Positions 11,901 to 23,950 of a DNA stretch of 64,000 nt are shown piece by piece; within the stretch, counting starts at the first letter, position 1, and each line of letters starts with the position of its first letter. Where the stretch lies: contig NC_091976.1 of assembly GCF_036711975.1 (NCBI RefSeq), forward strand, positions 21,390,001-21,454,000, read 5' to 3'. The notes below the pieces were generated by a model that worked only from the letters and a program-made list of their open reading frames with translations, ran no database searches and had not been told where the DNA came from. The stretch comes from Onthophagus taurus. Lineage: Eukaryota > Arthropoda > Insecta > Coleoptera > Scarabaeidae. The translations under genes were made by a program, and so were the position numbers.

Positions 11901-13734
11901 CACATTCGGCACCAATGTAACTCCGGATCATAGTGAACATAATTGCAACGAGAATCAAACGGCATTTCGCTTGGTTGGCGTTTTGATTTCGTCGAGGGGG
12001 AGGACGATTCGGAATCGGCCTCCTTCCGGCCGCGTTTTCCTTCGTCTCCTATTAGTCCAGTAAAGATATCGATTACTTTGAACGCGTCCTTCAATTTATT
12101 CTGTATTTCAATCTGAAATAAAAACCGGGCCGGTTACAATAATCCACGTCCAAAACCAATTTAATTATTCAACAAATCAAATACATACTGCGCAATAAAT
12201 TTTTAGTTTTTTAAATTAATTTTTAATTTTTTATTTAAGATTTTTATTAATTCCAGTTAGGTTGTGAATATCCGAGACGTCGTCGTCTTTTAAAATGGGA
12301 CACACTGCGAAATTAAAATAAATACCTCTACCAAAAGAGCATCATGTTTGGTATTTTACAAAAAAATAATAAGTAAAACACACACTCAGGTTGACTCAAC
12401 TCAAAGTCAACGTAAATGTGGTTACATTTCTTTTTATTATTTTTACCTGTAATTTTCCATTTTCACGCAGTATCATATCTGTATCCCTGTCCGATTTGTG
12501 GTCTTGCATCAGCTGCTGTTTTTGTCTTCTGAGGAGATCTAACTCCTTTCGCAGAACAGAAACACGCTTGTTATACTCGTCTCTCTGCTTTATTAATTCC
12601 GCTTTTTGATGTTCTATTTCTTGGGCAATACCTATTAAATAAATATTTTTATTTAGTTTAATACAGAGATATTTAGTTTATTTAGAGTGGCTGTATTCAA
12701 GGTTGCCAGGTCCCACGATTTAACATGTACTTCTCACGATTTTATTACAAAAATAATATAATAATAAGTGTTAATGAAATCAAAGTAAAATCATAGCATT
12801 TTCAACACGAATTGTAGGTTACTGTAAATTTCTCTATTAGTTACATGTATTCGCCGCTAGATGGGAGGTTAAGGACATTCTATGTGTGTAACCTGGCAAC
12901 CCTGGCTGTATCTTTGTATTGTTGAGATACAACCACAATATTTTTAAATTTACCATCAGAATGTTGTTGTTTATCTGTAGAACTACCGGTCTGTTGCTGA
13001 TTAGATAGATAACCAGAACCAACTGGAGCCCAACCACCTTGGGGATATGCATCACCCGGCGGTCCTGGTTGCATATTCTAAAGAAAATGACGTGTTATAA
13101 TAAAAAGTTAAAAATGTGGTCCGCGAATACTGCCTTCGATTACCTTCTAAAAACATTCCTGCATACTCAAATAAATTTAGATCTAAACTTTGACTGATTG
13201 ATTGTAACTTAATATACGTCGAATGCGTACGGGTTCTGTAAAATTTGTGCCTGGTGAATGCCGCACCGATGCGTATTTCATAAAAATTTTATTTCCCCCT
13301 TCGATTTACTTACCGCAGTCGTTCCATACCCGGCGGCCTGGTGTTCGCGTCCATAGCCCTCATACGAACTATATCCCGACGGGTTGTAATTTGTATAACC
13401 AGCGTACGCGCTTTGATAACCCGGCGTTGGGTATTGGTTAGGCTATAAAAATTGTATCATCAATAACACGTTAAAAGGCGAACAAAAAGAAAAATATAAA
13501 ACCCCATTTTACTCGTCAAACTTAGGTATGTTTTAAACTCACATCGCTGTACATGGTTCCTTGTAAATGTTGATACGATGTTTGCATCGTAGAATAATGA
13601 CTTTGCCAGTTTGATTGCGTTTTTTCCGGCGAAGACTCTTTAGTCGCGCTGCTGCTGTCCCTTCGCGTTAACCTCGGATCTTCCCTGTTGCTACCGCTAC
13701 TGGTTCGGCGAAAAGAAGTTCCGTATTCCGCCAT
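5939..13734 (-). CDS. ZNF318/CG8108-like zinc-finger protein
   Basis: Eight exons join in phase: 13734-13543, 13442-13314, 13077-12954, 12631-12447, 12112-11740, 11538-11420, 7577-6751 and 6683-5939, giving 897 aa. The N-terminus is Ser/Arg- and Tyr/Gly-rich. Residues 149-210 form a charged coiled coil ([15 protein letters not shown]). A matrin-type C2H2 finger follows at 278-300 (HWCRMCDIF, then HLQSKEH) and a second at 347-368 (WYCRLCDSW). Next come ENP-type linker residues ([10 protein letters not shown]), a long Lys/Glu coiled coil, an RS-rich stretch near 620-650 and a Pro-rich acidic tail. Coiled coil, finger, finger, ENP linker is the order in vertebrate ZNF318 and fly CG8108, nuclear proteins with roles in transcription or RNA processing. 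The start is the first ATG of the 5' exon. Intron 6 (11419-7578) is 3.8 kb long because of transposons. The gene is clearly a homologue; its exact function in insects is not known to me. Confidence 0.85.
7735..10031 (-). mobile_element. Pogo/Tigger-like transposon relic
   Basis: Intron 6 of the ZNF318-like gene contains a decayed Tigger-type transposase on the minus strand. The ORF at 8595-8209 (128 aa) is a CENP-B-type N-terminal helix-turn-helix ([20 protein letters not shown]) with the second DNA-binding half. Frameshifted DDE-domain pieces follow at 8200-7740 ([23 protein letters not shown]). The right end near 9990-10031 (GTTAAATCAAATTCGCG, then GAATTATGTGTA) matches the terminal repeat of the related copy in NUB1 (50040-53164). 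The left part seems lost beyond 7735. A fold-back element (8756-9979) is inserted in it. It is broken by frameshifts and cannot encode an intact enzyme. Confidence 0.7.
8756..9979. mobile_element. Fold-back DNA element with TA duplication
   Basis: The ends CAGTGTTCGCCAAAAAGTC and, in reverse complement, CAGTGTCCGCTAAAAAGTC start an inverted repeat of several hundred bp on each arm, flanked by TA on both sides (8754-8755 and 9980-9981). TA duplications point to a Tc1/mariner-type mobiliser. The arms include CTTCCGGTCCTGCGGAAG and TTATTTTAAATGGAATGC, shared with the element at 57251-58406. No transposase is encoded. It sits inside the Tigger relic. Confidence 0.85.
10032..11160 (+). mobile_element. 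LINE reverse-transcriptase remnant with 3' tail
   Basis: Around 10108-10457 a reading frame shows reverse-transcriptase blocks: [10 protein letters not shown], then the [14 protein letters not shown] block and YADATQLY, where active enzymes have YADD. The second catalytic Asp is therefore replaced by Ala. After an inserted hAT MITE (10458-11088) the LINE resumes and ends near 11160 with (TTA)n, a typical non-LTR tail. It is 5'-truncated and dead. Clade was not determined; it looks jockey- or I-like. Confidence 0.75.
10458..11088. mobile_element. hAT MITE, copy 1
   Basis: It begins TAGTGGTGGAACGGATA and ends CTGTTCCATCACTA, inverted termini of hAT style. The flanks GATGTTAT (10450-10457) and GATGTTAC (11089-11096) form a 7/8 target-site duplication. 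The interior has AT-rich phrases (AAAGTATCCTCTTTTTAATG, TTTGAAAAATCGC) also found in copies at 28084 and 33136. It is non-autonomous and inserted in the LINE. Confidence 0.85.
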
Positions 13735-14964
13735 TTATACACATGCCCAATTAACAATACACTTATACCAAAACACTACAACACTATTTGTGAGTAAGTT
13801 ATTAGAATTCTAGTGGATTATTGCAAGGAGAAATCGCGTTAAGAGAAATTATTGGAAAACACAACATGGCTTACCGATTCTGATTAACGCCACCTTCTGT
13901 CAAAAAAGAAATTTGACAGTTATCAGTTATTAAATTGTTTGGTTTAAAAACCCTTTTTATTTATTAATTTTAAAAGGAAGGAGATATCGTGAGTTATTAA
14001 CTAATTTGTAAGCTTATAAAGTAAATAAATGCAATAAATTAAGTTTATATAAATTTTAACGGATAAACTAGTTATCAAAAATAGATTTAGCGCCATCTAC
14101 TATTTAATAGATAAAGTTCAATGTATTACACTGAATCAATAATAAAAATTTTATTTTATTACATTCTTTAATAATATAACAATAATATTATATTTATAAT
14201 TTGCTTTTAGAAATCATGGAATAAAATGTACAAGGTTTATGTTATATGGAACTAATATAGCAATGAAAATTCGGAGAGGGTTGTATCAAGCAAATTGAAT
14301 ATTTTTGTGTTGCTCTGGACCAACACCCCAAAATAGCACAATAGATGAAGAGAAAGAAAGATCTCAATGTACTAATCCATAAAATATTGCAGGAGGAATT
14401 TCATACAAACCTTTAGCACTTATATTTTCAACCCTCATAAGTGTTCTAAGAGATCTTGTCTTTTAGGCTTGCTTTGAATGTGATATTATGTGTTTAATGT
14501 TTTCTATAATTTGGTTTAGATTTGCTTGGTAAATAGTTCAGAAAGATATTCATAAGTACAACTTGATTTAACAAGTTTTAACAGATTGGAGAATAATAAT
14601 ACCAGCTATTATTCTTACATTTAGAATAAGTCATGTATCTCATATGCACCATACTCTTCTTCCTAGAGGTATCCAATCAAATAAAACAAAGTAAATATAT
14701 AAAAAAACATTTATTTAATGTCTAATAATTCTTCATAAATAAGTCTATGATTATATACAAACGCCATTAATATAAAGGCTAATCACACAAATCCTAACTA
14801 GAATAAATGAACACTTTGTACTCAACAAATGTAATAATAATACCCTCGAAATAAACAATAATAAATCAGTCAGGTAACTATAACATTAAATAAACCCGGC
14901 AAAGATCCGCTTATTTTGGTCTTTAATGGCAAATATAATCTTAACTAAACATACAGGAATAATT
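13735..14964. other. Intergenic: promoter of ZNF318-like gene and 3' flank of GPCR
   Basis: The first part is the upstream region of the ZNF318-like gene, the rest is 3' sequence of the GPCR gene with its poly(A) signal. No TATA box is obvious near 13760 and no further gene is seen. Confidence 0.5.
14710..14715 (-). terminator. Poly(A) signal, GPCR gene
   Basis: TTTATT on the plus strand reads AATAAA on the minus strand, about 250 bp past the GPCR stop codon. Confidence 0.45.
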
Positions 14965-17900
14965 TTAAGCTATGCTACCTTTGGAATGAGGCGATTGTAT
15001 CACATTCTTCGCATACATCACCGCCATACTTTTACTATTATGTACCGGTGTGCTTGAATCGATAGTATTCGTAAAATTACATGTTAACGTGTTAAAGTAC
15101 GCCCTGCGATATTGCTTGTTCATGGTTACATAAATAACCGGGTTAATACAGGCGGATAAATACAATAATAAATAAGCAACAACATGGAAAGGAGGGTTAC
15201 TCACAGTTTTATCAAAAACTTTTACCAAAGTTAAGGGTAAATAACAAACGACGAAGCAAAAGAAAATTGCTAAAACCATTTTGGTAATATTCATTTCGCT
15301 TCTTTTCGTACCGGAAGTATGTTGTTGTACACGTTTACTCGATTTTCTAACTACCCAATATATTCTACCGTAAGAAACTAAAATTATAATACAAGGGATA
15401 ATGAATGCAACTACAAAAAGGGCGGTTTTTGGGGAATTACCGTTATTATCTACAACTATTGAGCACGTTCCTAGGTTTTCATCTAAAGCGAACTTTCCCC
15501 ATTTTCCCGCTAAAGTTGGAATCATTATACCGTAACTAAAACACCAAATAAAAGCGATATAACCGATCACTTTCTGTTTATTAAAAATAGTGGTATAAAG
15601 CGATGGCCATGCTATTAAAATATATCTATTAATCGAAATTATCGCTATACTAAGGAGAGAAACTCCCACGCTGGAATAACGTAAAAGTGGAATTATCGCG
15701 CACAAAACATCGCCATGAATCCAATCTCCGTTGAAAAATTGACTCGCTGAGAATGGTAAGACGAGGAAACAGAATAATAAATCCGATATGCATAAACTGA
15801 AAAAAAAGAAAAAATGTAATTAGTAATTTGTTTTAAAATGGTTTAACAAATAAATTTTCATTGTTTAGATCATCAGTTTAAATAAATACGACCTCAGACC
15901 TTACGATGGTTTAAAGCCTACTGTGTTTATTATTTCACGGATGTCAATCTTTCTTTCCGGTTATGCTACACCGCCGTTATACAATCGGTTAAATGTCGCA
16001 TTTGTTAGGGTGTATGAAGCATAACAATGAGGCCACACGCACGAATTTTTTTTTTAGTGCCACTCAATATGATTAAATAATCACAAAAAAATAATAAAAA
16101 AATATAACTTGATTTTATTAGTTATTACATATTAATAAGATGAAAATAAAAGAAACTTCTATGCTTTTATCTCTTCTTGAGGTGCTCATTATACAATTTT
16201 ATATGTTTGATTAATGTTTTTGAGAATGGTTAGCTGCGGATATTATTGGCTTCAAATTCTTAATCACATCCCCCCAGCAAGCATTTTGAGTCATTTCGTC
16301 CACCCCACGAAATAATTTGGTTACCCTTATTTATACTGCGGAATCAACTTGGTTTATTTTGCATTGTGCAAAAGTTCTGCAAATATAAAGGAAGGAATCC
16401 TATAATTGATGAGTAGTCGTTGACGATTAGCAAGAATCAAACGTTGTCTATTTGATGAAGGCAAAATGTAAGGAGTAAATTTGATGAAATATAGAAAGAA
16501 CGTTTCCAGAAGAAAGCAAACTACAGATAAATAATTAGTTATATTTGCTGTCCTCTTTTTGAAGTATGATAATTGCAAGTTATGATATAAAGTGAAAAAG
16601 ATGAAAGATCTATCGACAAAGTTTTTGCCACGCGAATTCTGAATGCTAATTATTACTTTATTACACAACCTCATTATAAAAGACAAATTATTTAGTTTCT
16701 GTCACTCACAGATTTGTTGTGAAAGCCACTTATAATTTTACAGTATTTTTCGCTAACACTACTCCTAAGTTTTCATTTAAAACAGTTTTAAATTGTGAGT
16801 TTGGCATACATAAGCTAATCATCTTAACAGTTTTTGCCTAGGAATATGTATAAATGGGATAAATATGGCGTTACAACATTTTGTGAAATATGCAAATATA
16901 AGTTCTGCAATACGACCACTCCCTCATCATGCAGTACAAATGATTAACTTCATATAATGCAATTGTAGATGAAATTCTTGCTCCAACCTATGTACCTGAT
17001 AGTAAGAAACCTTATTTACTAACTCAAGGTTATCTTAGTGATCTGATTCGTGACTTGAAATTGTTAAAAAAGCAGTCTGGACTGTTAGGATCTAGATTGA
17101 AAGAATGGAATTTGCTTTATTTAGATATTAAGGTATGTAGTTTCCCTAAAAAGTACTTTTCACAAGAAGAAAATTTAGTTTATTGCAATGATATTACTTC
17201 ATGATCTGGATGAAGGGACCTTAGGGAGTCAAAATAAAGTAACAAATGCCAAAAAGTTCATGTGACAAATTAAAAGCTCATTTTTATCGATCAGTGTTAT
17301 TGCTAAAGATGAACAAGAAATGTTCGAACAGTTACAACAAATCGAGCAAATAAGTCTAGAGTGCGGAATACATCTAAATGCCACTTGATGATTATAGACT
17401 TGATGCAGCGATCATGCACTTTTACCTCAGATGCATCAATGTAGAGAAATATTCGAAAATATGAAAATTAGAAGAATTCGTAGTTTCATAAGTGGTTAAT
17501 GAAAAAAATCGGTATTCCGAGCATGATGCAGAAAAACTTTTAGAACAAAAGTTGTAGCAAATTTTACTCTTTACACATTGCTCTGTAACACTTTTGCTCT
17601 CAACTGCATCAATGTCGAGAAAAATATGAAAATTAGAAGAATTCATAGTTCCACATGTGGTTAATGGAAAAAATCGGTATTCCGAACAGGATACAGAAAA
17701 ACTTTTAGTACAAAAGTTGTAGCAAATTTTACCCGTTACACATTGTTCTCTAACACTTTTGCTCTCAGCTGCATCAATGTCGAGAAAAATTCGAAAATAT
17801 GAAAACTGGAAGAATTCGTAGTTTCACATGTGGTTAATGCAAAAAATCGATATTCCGAGCATGATACAAAAAAACTTTTAGTAGAAAAGTTGTAGCAAAT

Positions 17901-20244
17901 TTTACCGTTAACACATTGCTAATCCATGACATAGAGATTAAGGGTAAGATCATCTGTTTGGGCATGAAAATAACGAATAGGGGCGGGTCAAAACAAGAAT
18001 TAAAGAAAAGATTAGGAATGGCAGAAGAGGCTTTGGGGAGACTGGAGGAAACTAAAATAAGACTTTTGAAATCTTTATTGTTTCTTATTGCAACATATGG
18101 CTCAGAAGAGGATTGAAACTTTGGACATGATGTGTTACTGAAGAATGTTGAGAATATCTTGGACTGCATATAGCACAAATGCATATATGTATTCTAGAAA
18201 AACTAAAAATACACGATAATGAGAGATACTACCAACAATTCCGTGTCGCATAGTTGAAATTTTCGGTCATGCAATACGGAAAAATAGCATGGTATATTGA
18301 AAGATTGGATGGCAAAACGTCAAAAGATATAGACCAAGTAAAGGACCTGGCACAGATGTCGGTTTTCCAAGAGATGTGTACTATAGAAGACATAGATGTC
18401 TTCTCGGAGAAATTGGACAACCACTGAAAACAGAGAGAGTGATATATCTTAAGGTAACGAGAATCTTATATCTTATACCTTATTTTTAAGGTTATTAAGA
18501 TATACCAGAATATTTTCTTAGATGTAAATAAATAAAAAATGATTGCATTTATTCATGAATTGGAGGTTATTGCAAGGTCGCAAGAAGCTTATTTGCGCAA
18601 AGTAAATCGTTTCTATCGAGTATGTTTATATAGATATCAAACTTTAACGGTTTAGACTGAACTTCCACGCATAGAAGATTTATAAACTGAATTTCCTGAA
18701 AAAAAATTAATGTAATAATAGGATAGCAATGATGAAAACACATGAATATTTTAGTAACACATGATTAAACATTACAAAAAAAATGAATAATACAAATTTC
18801 ATTATAGATAATAAATTTTCTATTTGTTTTATAATATTTTTTTATTTCTTCAAAGTGTTGTAAATAAATTCATAGAAAAGAAAATATTACTGGAGATTTC
18901 GATATCATTCAAATTCCCCGTTTTGCGGTATTTATAATTAAAGATAATAGCAAAACCCACATCCTACGAAATATATTTAAAATAAATGACGTTAAATGAT
19001 GTTATACGTAAAACTTTGTGCATAATTTATTAAGCAGAAACCATTAAAAAGTGAGAATTTAAAATCAAATATTTGTTAAATATAAGATACTAATGTGTAC
19101 TTTAAAAATGAGCGCCTAAAATGTTTACTTATTACTACATCTTTATCACAAAATTTGAGAAAGCTATTTATGTTCGTATCTCATAATTAAAAGTTTTATT
19201 AAAGTTAAATGAAATCAACGATTCAAAAAGTATATAAATGAAGTAAACAAAGAAAATAAATGAAAAAAAAATGAATGATCGTAAACAATAGAAAGCGGCG
19301 TTGAGAGAAAATAAACTGTTAGACCAATTAATCATATTAAGAGAGGCAGATGCCCTCATCAAACGATGCACTCCTCACAGTCTCTTCGCGTCGTTCAATT
19401 AATAGTTAAAAAAATGGGAGTAGTTAATAAAAATAAAACGGCAAAAGCCACTAACCTCCCAATGAACGCAGCTGCCACAGTTCTAATTTTTGAATGTTTC
19501 ACCAAAGCTCCGACTGTTAAAATGTTTCCACACACTCCAACCACCATAATTATTAATGTTATCACTCCTGCTATTGTAATCATAGTTTTGGAGTATCTGA
19601 AACAAAAAATAAAAAAAATAAATAAGAAGAAACAATAAACAATGTAATTGGAACAAATTGGCAATATGTACCTTGATGAAACCAATAAATAAACAAACAA
19701 TTTTATGTAAATTACTCATTCAGTTATTGTTTTAATTTATTCCCACGTGTTTGAATAATTCATTATTTACTAAATTTTAAGTATATATCATGTGAAATGT
19801 AAATTTTTAAATCTAATACATAAAAATCCCTTCACCATAATTCTTTATTAAGTTTATGTGTTAAATAATTCATTACACGTGCTCATTTGAAATACTAGAG
19901 CGTTTAAATAAATTATCCATTATGTTAATTAGGTCGGAACTAAACAAATCAAGACACTACCAGCATAAAAACATAAATCTCTCGATACTCATTAACTTAT
20001 TAAGGATAGTTAATAAATAAAAAGGTCGAAATAAATAAAAAACAAATCTAAATTGCTTTAAATTCATCGTTTTTTAACCCCACCATATGATAACCACATG
20101 TTTTAAGCCTTCCTACTTTTTCCCACAAGAATATTTTTATCCCCATGAAAAAAAATTAAAAAAATATATAAAACAAACATTAAAAAAAATAATAACTTAC
20201 TCGACTAAATCCGAAAATTGAGTTGAATTGTTTAACGCAACCAT
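14965..20244 (-). CDS. Rhodopsin-like GPCR, Tre1/moody type
   Basis: Three exons join in phase: 20244-20201, 19596-19456 and 15796-14965, giving 338 aa. The short N-terminus (MVALNNSTQFSD) has an NST glycosylation site. All seven membrane segments are visible: TM1 with GN (CGNILTV), TM2 with LCISDLLFC, the ECL1/TM3 Cys (DVLCAII), NRY at the end of TM3 in place of DRY, an ECL2 Cys (GTCSIV), TM6 with CFVVCYLPL and TM7 with NPVIY. NRY and the LDEN-x-x-x-C loop resemble Drosophila Tre1 and moody, receptors for germ-cell migration, cell polarity and the glial blood-brain barrier. I cannot tell which of the two is the orthologue; the ligand is unknown. It would act in the plasma membrane through heterotrimeric G proteins. 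Intron 2 (3.66 kb) holds a tandem repeat and a LINE relic. Confidence 0.85.
17428..17925. repeat. Three-copy tandem repeat, ~165-175-bp unit
   Basis: TGCATCAATGTNGAGAAA recurs at about 17432, 17605 and 17770, each followed by AAATATGAAAA, AGAAGAATTC, GTGGTTAATG, AATCGGTATTCCGA (variants) and AAAGTTGTAGCAAATTTTAC. It lies in GPCR intron 2 directly before a LINE relic and could be part of that LINE or a small satellite. Confidence 0.75.
17930..18440 (+). mobile_element. RTE-like LINE 3' remnant
   Basis: Interrupted frames carry motifs typical of the C-terminal part of RTE/BovB-type reverse transcriptases: GKIICLGMKITNRGG, KKRLGMAEEALGRLEE, TKIRLLKSL, then frameshifted IAWYIERLDGK and QVKDLAQM. 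Stops and frameshifts make it a relic. It lies in GPCR intron 2. Confidence 0.65.
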
Positions 20245-21899
20245 ATTCATTCACTTATCAACTTCACTTAATTCGAAAAAATTATTTCGGACGCGAAATC
20301 CTTTTCTTCCGGACGATGTTGGTTTCGTTTCTGGTTAAACATTAGAGAGGACACCCTTCCTTATTAACAAAAGGACACAGGATGAAAACGTTAAACTGTT
20401 TTATTATTAAACTGTTTAATTGAAGGGGTCACGTTATATTTTGAATTTGTATTAATGTCGCGGTACAACTGAATCTTTCGTTTGAAAAAGCGCCACCGCT
20501 GTCGGAGTGTTAACACCTCGAACGCTAACGAGTTTATGAACGGCAGCTAAGTTTTTGTTGGAGAGCGGCGAATACCCCCACAAAACGGCGACGAATGCGG
20601 GTGATTCGTTTAAAAACGTATTTACTTAGTCATTTGATGATTAAGAGTCGAATGTCGAATTTATTGGGAAGTTTTTAATATAATATCTTTGGTTGGAGAC
20701 ACCCAAGAAAGTATGAAATGACTTGGGTTTTTCTCTAATGTTTGGTAATTTATGTATGTAATCAGTTTTTTTACCACAAGAATAATTCAGTAGCTTTCGG
20801 TCAGTTAATTATTATGAAACTTCTGTTCATTTTTCATATCTGTGTCAAAATTACTTCCGTTATACTTAATAGTCATAGACTAAATGGAGTCATTCCAATT
20901 TCAATGAAGATCGCAGGATGTTTTCCTACCCTAAAAGTTTATTCTAGGGATGACTTCTACATTTGCATCAATTAATTCAAGGTAAATCTTTATTCGGTGA
21001 CTAATTATGTCAGTGGGACAAAGAAACGGTTATGAGCAAGCCAAGTCGAGATCATCTTAATACAAAAGCTCTGAATGCTTTCTTAAAGCAGATTTTAAGT
21101 CGCTCAGATTCGGGTTTTATGACCAACCTTGCGACGATGTTATGAAACTAATTAACCTCAATGGTAATGTTATGATGTCTGGTTAGAACTGATCCTGAGA
21201 GAAAATTTCTTTATTTTGGGAAATTAATGAGCAGTTGGAATACTTTCAAAGTAGTCTGGAAGAGATGGGACCAGATCAAATACGTCAGAGAGTTACGATT
21301 CAGATTCAGCAGCATCAATGAGACTCAAGATTATTAATTCTGGAGAAGCAACATGGCATAACAGTGCTACATAAACCATGATGATAAGAGACACATTTGA
21401 AAATTATTACGAAAAATTTAAAATATCCTAAAACAAGTAACGAAAACGTGACGGGATATTTGAATTTTGAGGGACTGACAAGAATGGCAAATCCTGGGTT
21501 ATAAAATAATACAAAAATAGAGTAAAAAAATGAACAATATAAAAATTAAATTAAACTTAGGTGATGCCAAGAAACGAAGAAACTGGAGGGACTATAAACT
21601 GTTTGTTTATACTATTTGTGGACCACACAACAATTGTACATAAAGAGATTGTCGCATAGCCTCTTCTATCCAATTTCGACTCTCACCGCCAAGTATGGTA
21701 AACCTTGGTAACCTAATCAACCTCATCTGAGATCCGGTAACCAACCCATATGGATGATGAACGAGGATAGAGCTAAAGAAAGAGCATCCTCCGTCTATTA
21801 GGAGGTTAGGCGTAAAGTCAACAACCTCACCTTGAAGAAACAAAACAGTTATGAAACTTAAACAGCCTCGGAAACTTAGGACAAACACCAGCAACGAAG

Positions 21900-22180
21900 A
21901 CCATGCTATGTATAGACTGGAAGGATGATGGAGATTGGAGATGAACTGCTGAAATACAGGATGGATGTTGTGGTACTCCAGGAAATTAGGTGGAGGATGA
22001 GTAGATAAAAAGAATTATTCAATATTGTATAGTAAAAGACCAAATAAGGCAGGTCATCCCAGAACGGGTTTCTATTCAGATGGGCTGGGTGCTTTATAAG
22101 AATGAATAAGAAAAAAGCTACTAGTTAAATCTTCAAGGCGAACATGGTAGGTACAAGAACTAGGAACGAAGACGATGTAA
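21900..22180 (+). mobile_element. RTE-like endonuclease remnant
   Basis: Broken frames read GDELLKYRMDVVVLQEIRW near 21940-21990, the classical N-terminal endonuclease motif of RTE LINEs, followed by NEDDVKI-like pieces. It may belong to the same LINE family as the relic at 17930 (plus strand), but the two are separate fragments. Confidence 0.6.
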
Positions 22181-23802
22181 AAATTCTGATAACTTAAAGG
22201 ACTACAAGAGGATAGTGGAGGTAGCCAAATCCCACGCCGAGCTGTAGTGCTAAAAGAACAAGAAGAAGAATGAAGTATTATTCCTCATAATGTTATCATT
22301 TCTGCGAAATTAGTAAAAATGCTTGCTTTACCAAACTACTTGGAATCTACTTTTTTCATTATGTTGGAGTTACCAATAAGGAACTTCCAAGAAAGATGTT
22401 AAGTGGAGTAAAGGTTGCATTACAAAGTTTAAATAAGAAAGCCCTAGCCAGTACATCCTCAGCGAATCTCTAATTAACGTGACTTCACAGTTTTTAGTAC
22501 AGATATAGATACGCTTAACGATTTTAGTCTCGGAAAACATAAAATAAAACTGCGTGAACCTACTTTAGCCCATCTCATTGTAGCACGATTTTAAAGATCA
22601 AGATGAGTGAAGAGAGCAAGAACGTTCAGAAAAGATAAGATTTGGTAACGAAAAATGAGTTAGGCAGCAACCATAAGTGGAGACGAGGAAGCAAAAAGTG
22701 TACTCTATTTAGGTTAGCTTGAAGGAGATGAAGTCCAGGGCTGGTATTTAATGAAATACGCACAGAATGTGTTGAATACTTCTGATGTACAGAAGGCACA
22801 ATTTCTGGTTTTTGATATCTTGTCACAAATAGCACAGATTTTGTCTCAAATAAACATAGACGACGAAAACATCATACTTATAGTATGATTTACATTTATA
22901 ACATTAAATTTATGTTGTTGATTCAAATACAAAAATAACATAGCCATCATACAGAATATGATTTATAAATAATTGCTAAACTGCGTTACATAACCTAGAG
23001 TTGTTACAAAAAAGATACGTTCCAATAAAAACACATCAATTATTCATGTTTAGAATCATAAATTTTCACACAATTTAAATTAATTGTTTTTGCAATTTTC
23101 ATAGAACTAAAACAATCCAGTTTTGTTACAATGTTGCACCTAATTGGTAAAAAATTTAAGCAAGATTTTTATCATTTCCTAAAAGTTTTTAAAGCGTTCT
23201 AAATATTTAAAAAATAAATAAAATAGTAGACGTTCCTAAAATTATTAGATTCATAGCAAACTCCTTAAATCAATAATGCATACTTTAAATTTAATTACTA
23301 AATAAAAAATGTTCGTAGAATTTAAACAACCCAAATTTTATAGTTAAAAATGTTAATTACACCACAAAACCACCACACCTTTTAAATATTACTTATAATT
23401 AATTTAAAATTTCTGAAAATATTTAAGTAATTTTAGACAAGTTCTAACAATTATTTAAAAGTTCTTTGAAAATATTGGTTTATCATAAATTGTGCGATTT
23501 CTTAGTTTAACAATAAGACAAAAGTTATTTTGAAATTTCCAGGAAAATACATTTCTTGACCTTTAAACAATGATGAGTCAATGATTAACATCATTTAGCA
23601 TAAAAACCATCTAATTTTCATCGTTAAAAACTTCATCAATTAAAATCGTTTTTTTAATTCGTATTTATTTTAAAATTTTTTTTTAAGAATTGCGTTATAT
23701 TACTTCCTTTCGGTTTTCATTTCCCTATAATACTAGATTACATATATGACGACATTTCCTGTTATTTCCGTAATTTATTTTTTAATTTCGTAGGTTTTCA
23801 CT

Positions 23803-23950
23803 GTGTTATTAGATCTAGTTATAATATTAGGTCTAGTGTTAGTTCTAGTTTTAGTTTAATAGAAATATACAACAACCTAACGCTGAGTAACAACTAAAAC
23901 TAGAACTAACACTAGCATTAGAACTAACACTACACCTAATACTAGAAATA
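23803..23950. repeat. Inverted repeat of ACTAGAACTAAC-type units
   Basis: The left arm has GGTCTAGTGTTAGTTCTAG and the right arm CTAGAACTAACACTAG plus CATTAGAACTAACACTA, about 30 bp apart, so the block can fold on itself. The same units occur at 49795-49850 and 63448-63475. The loop phrase AATAGAAATATACAACAACC resembles AATAAAAATATACGTTGAAT at 49900. Confidence 0.7.

Noticed and set aside
12893-12953. Read-through of exon 3 of the ZNF318-like gene (adds about 20 residues)
   Set aside because: The donor at 12953-12952 (GTAAAT) gives exact phase continuity with exon 4 and keeps the coiled coil; the longer form has only poor donors.
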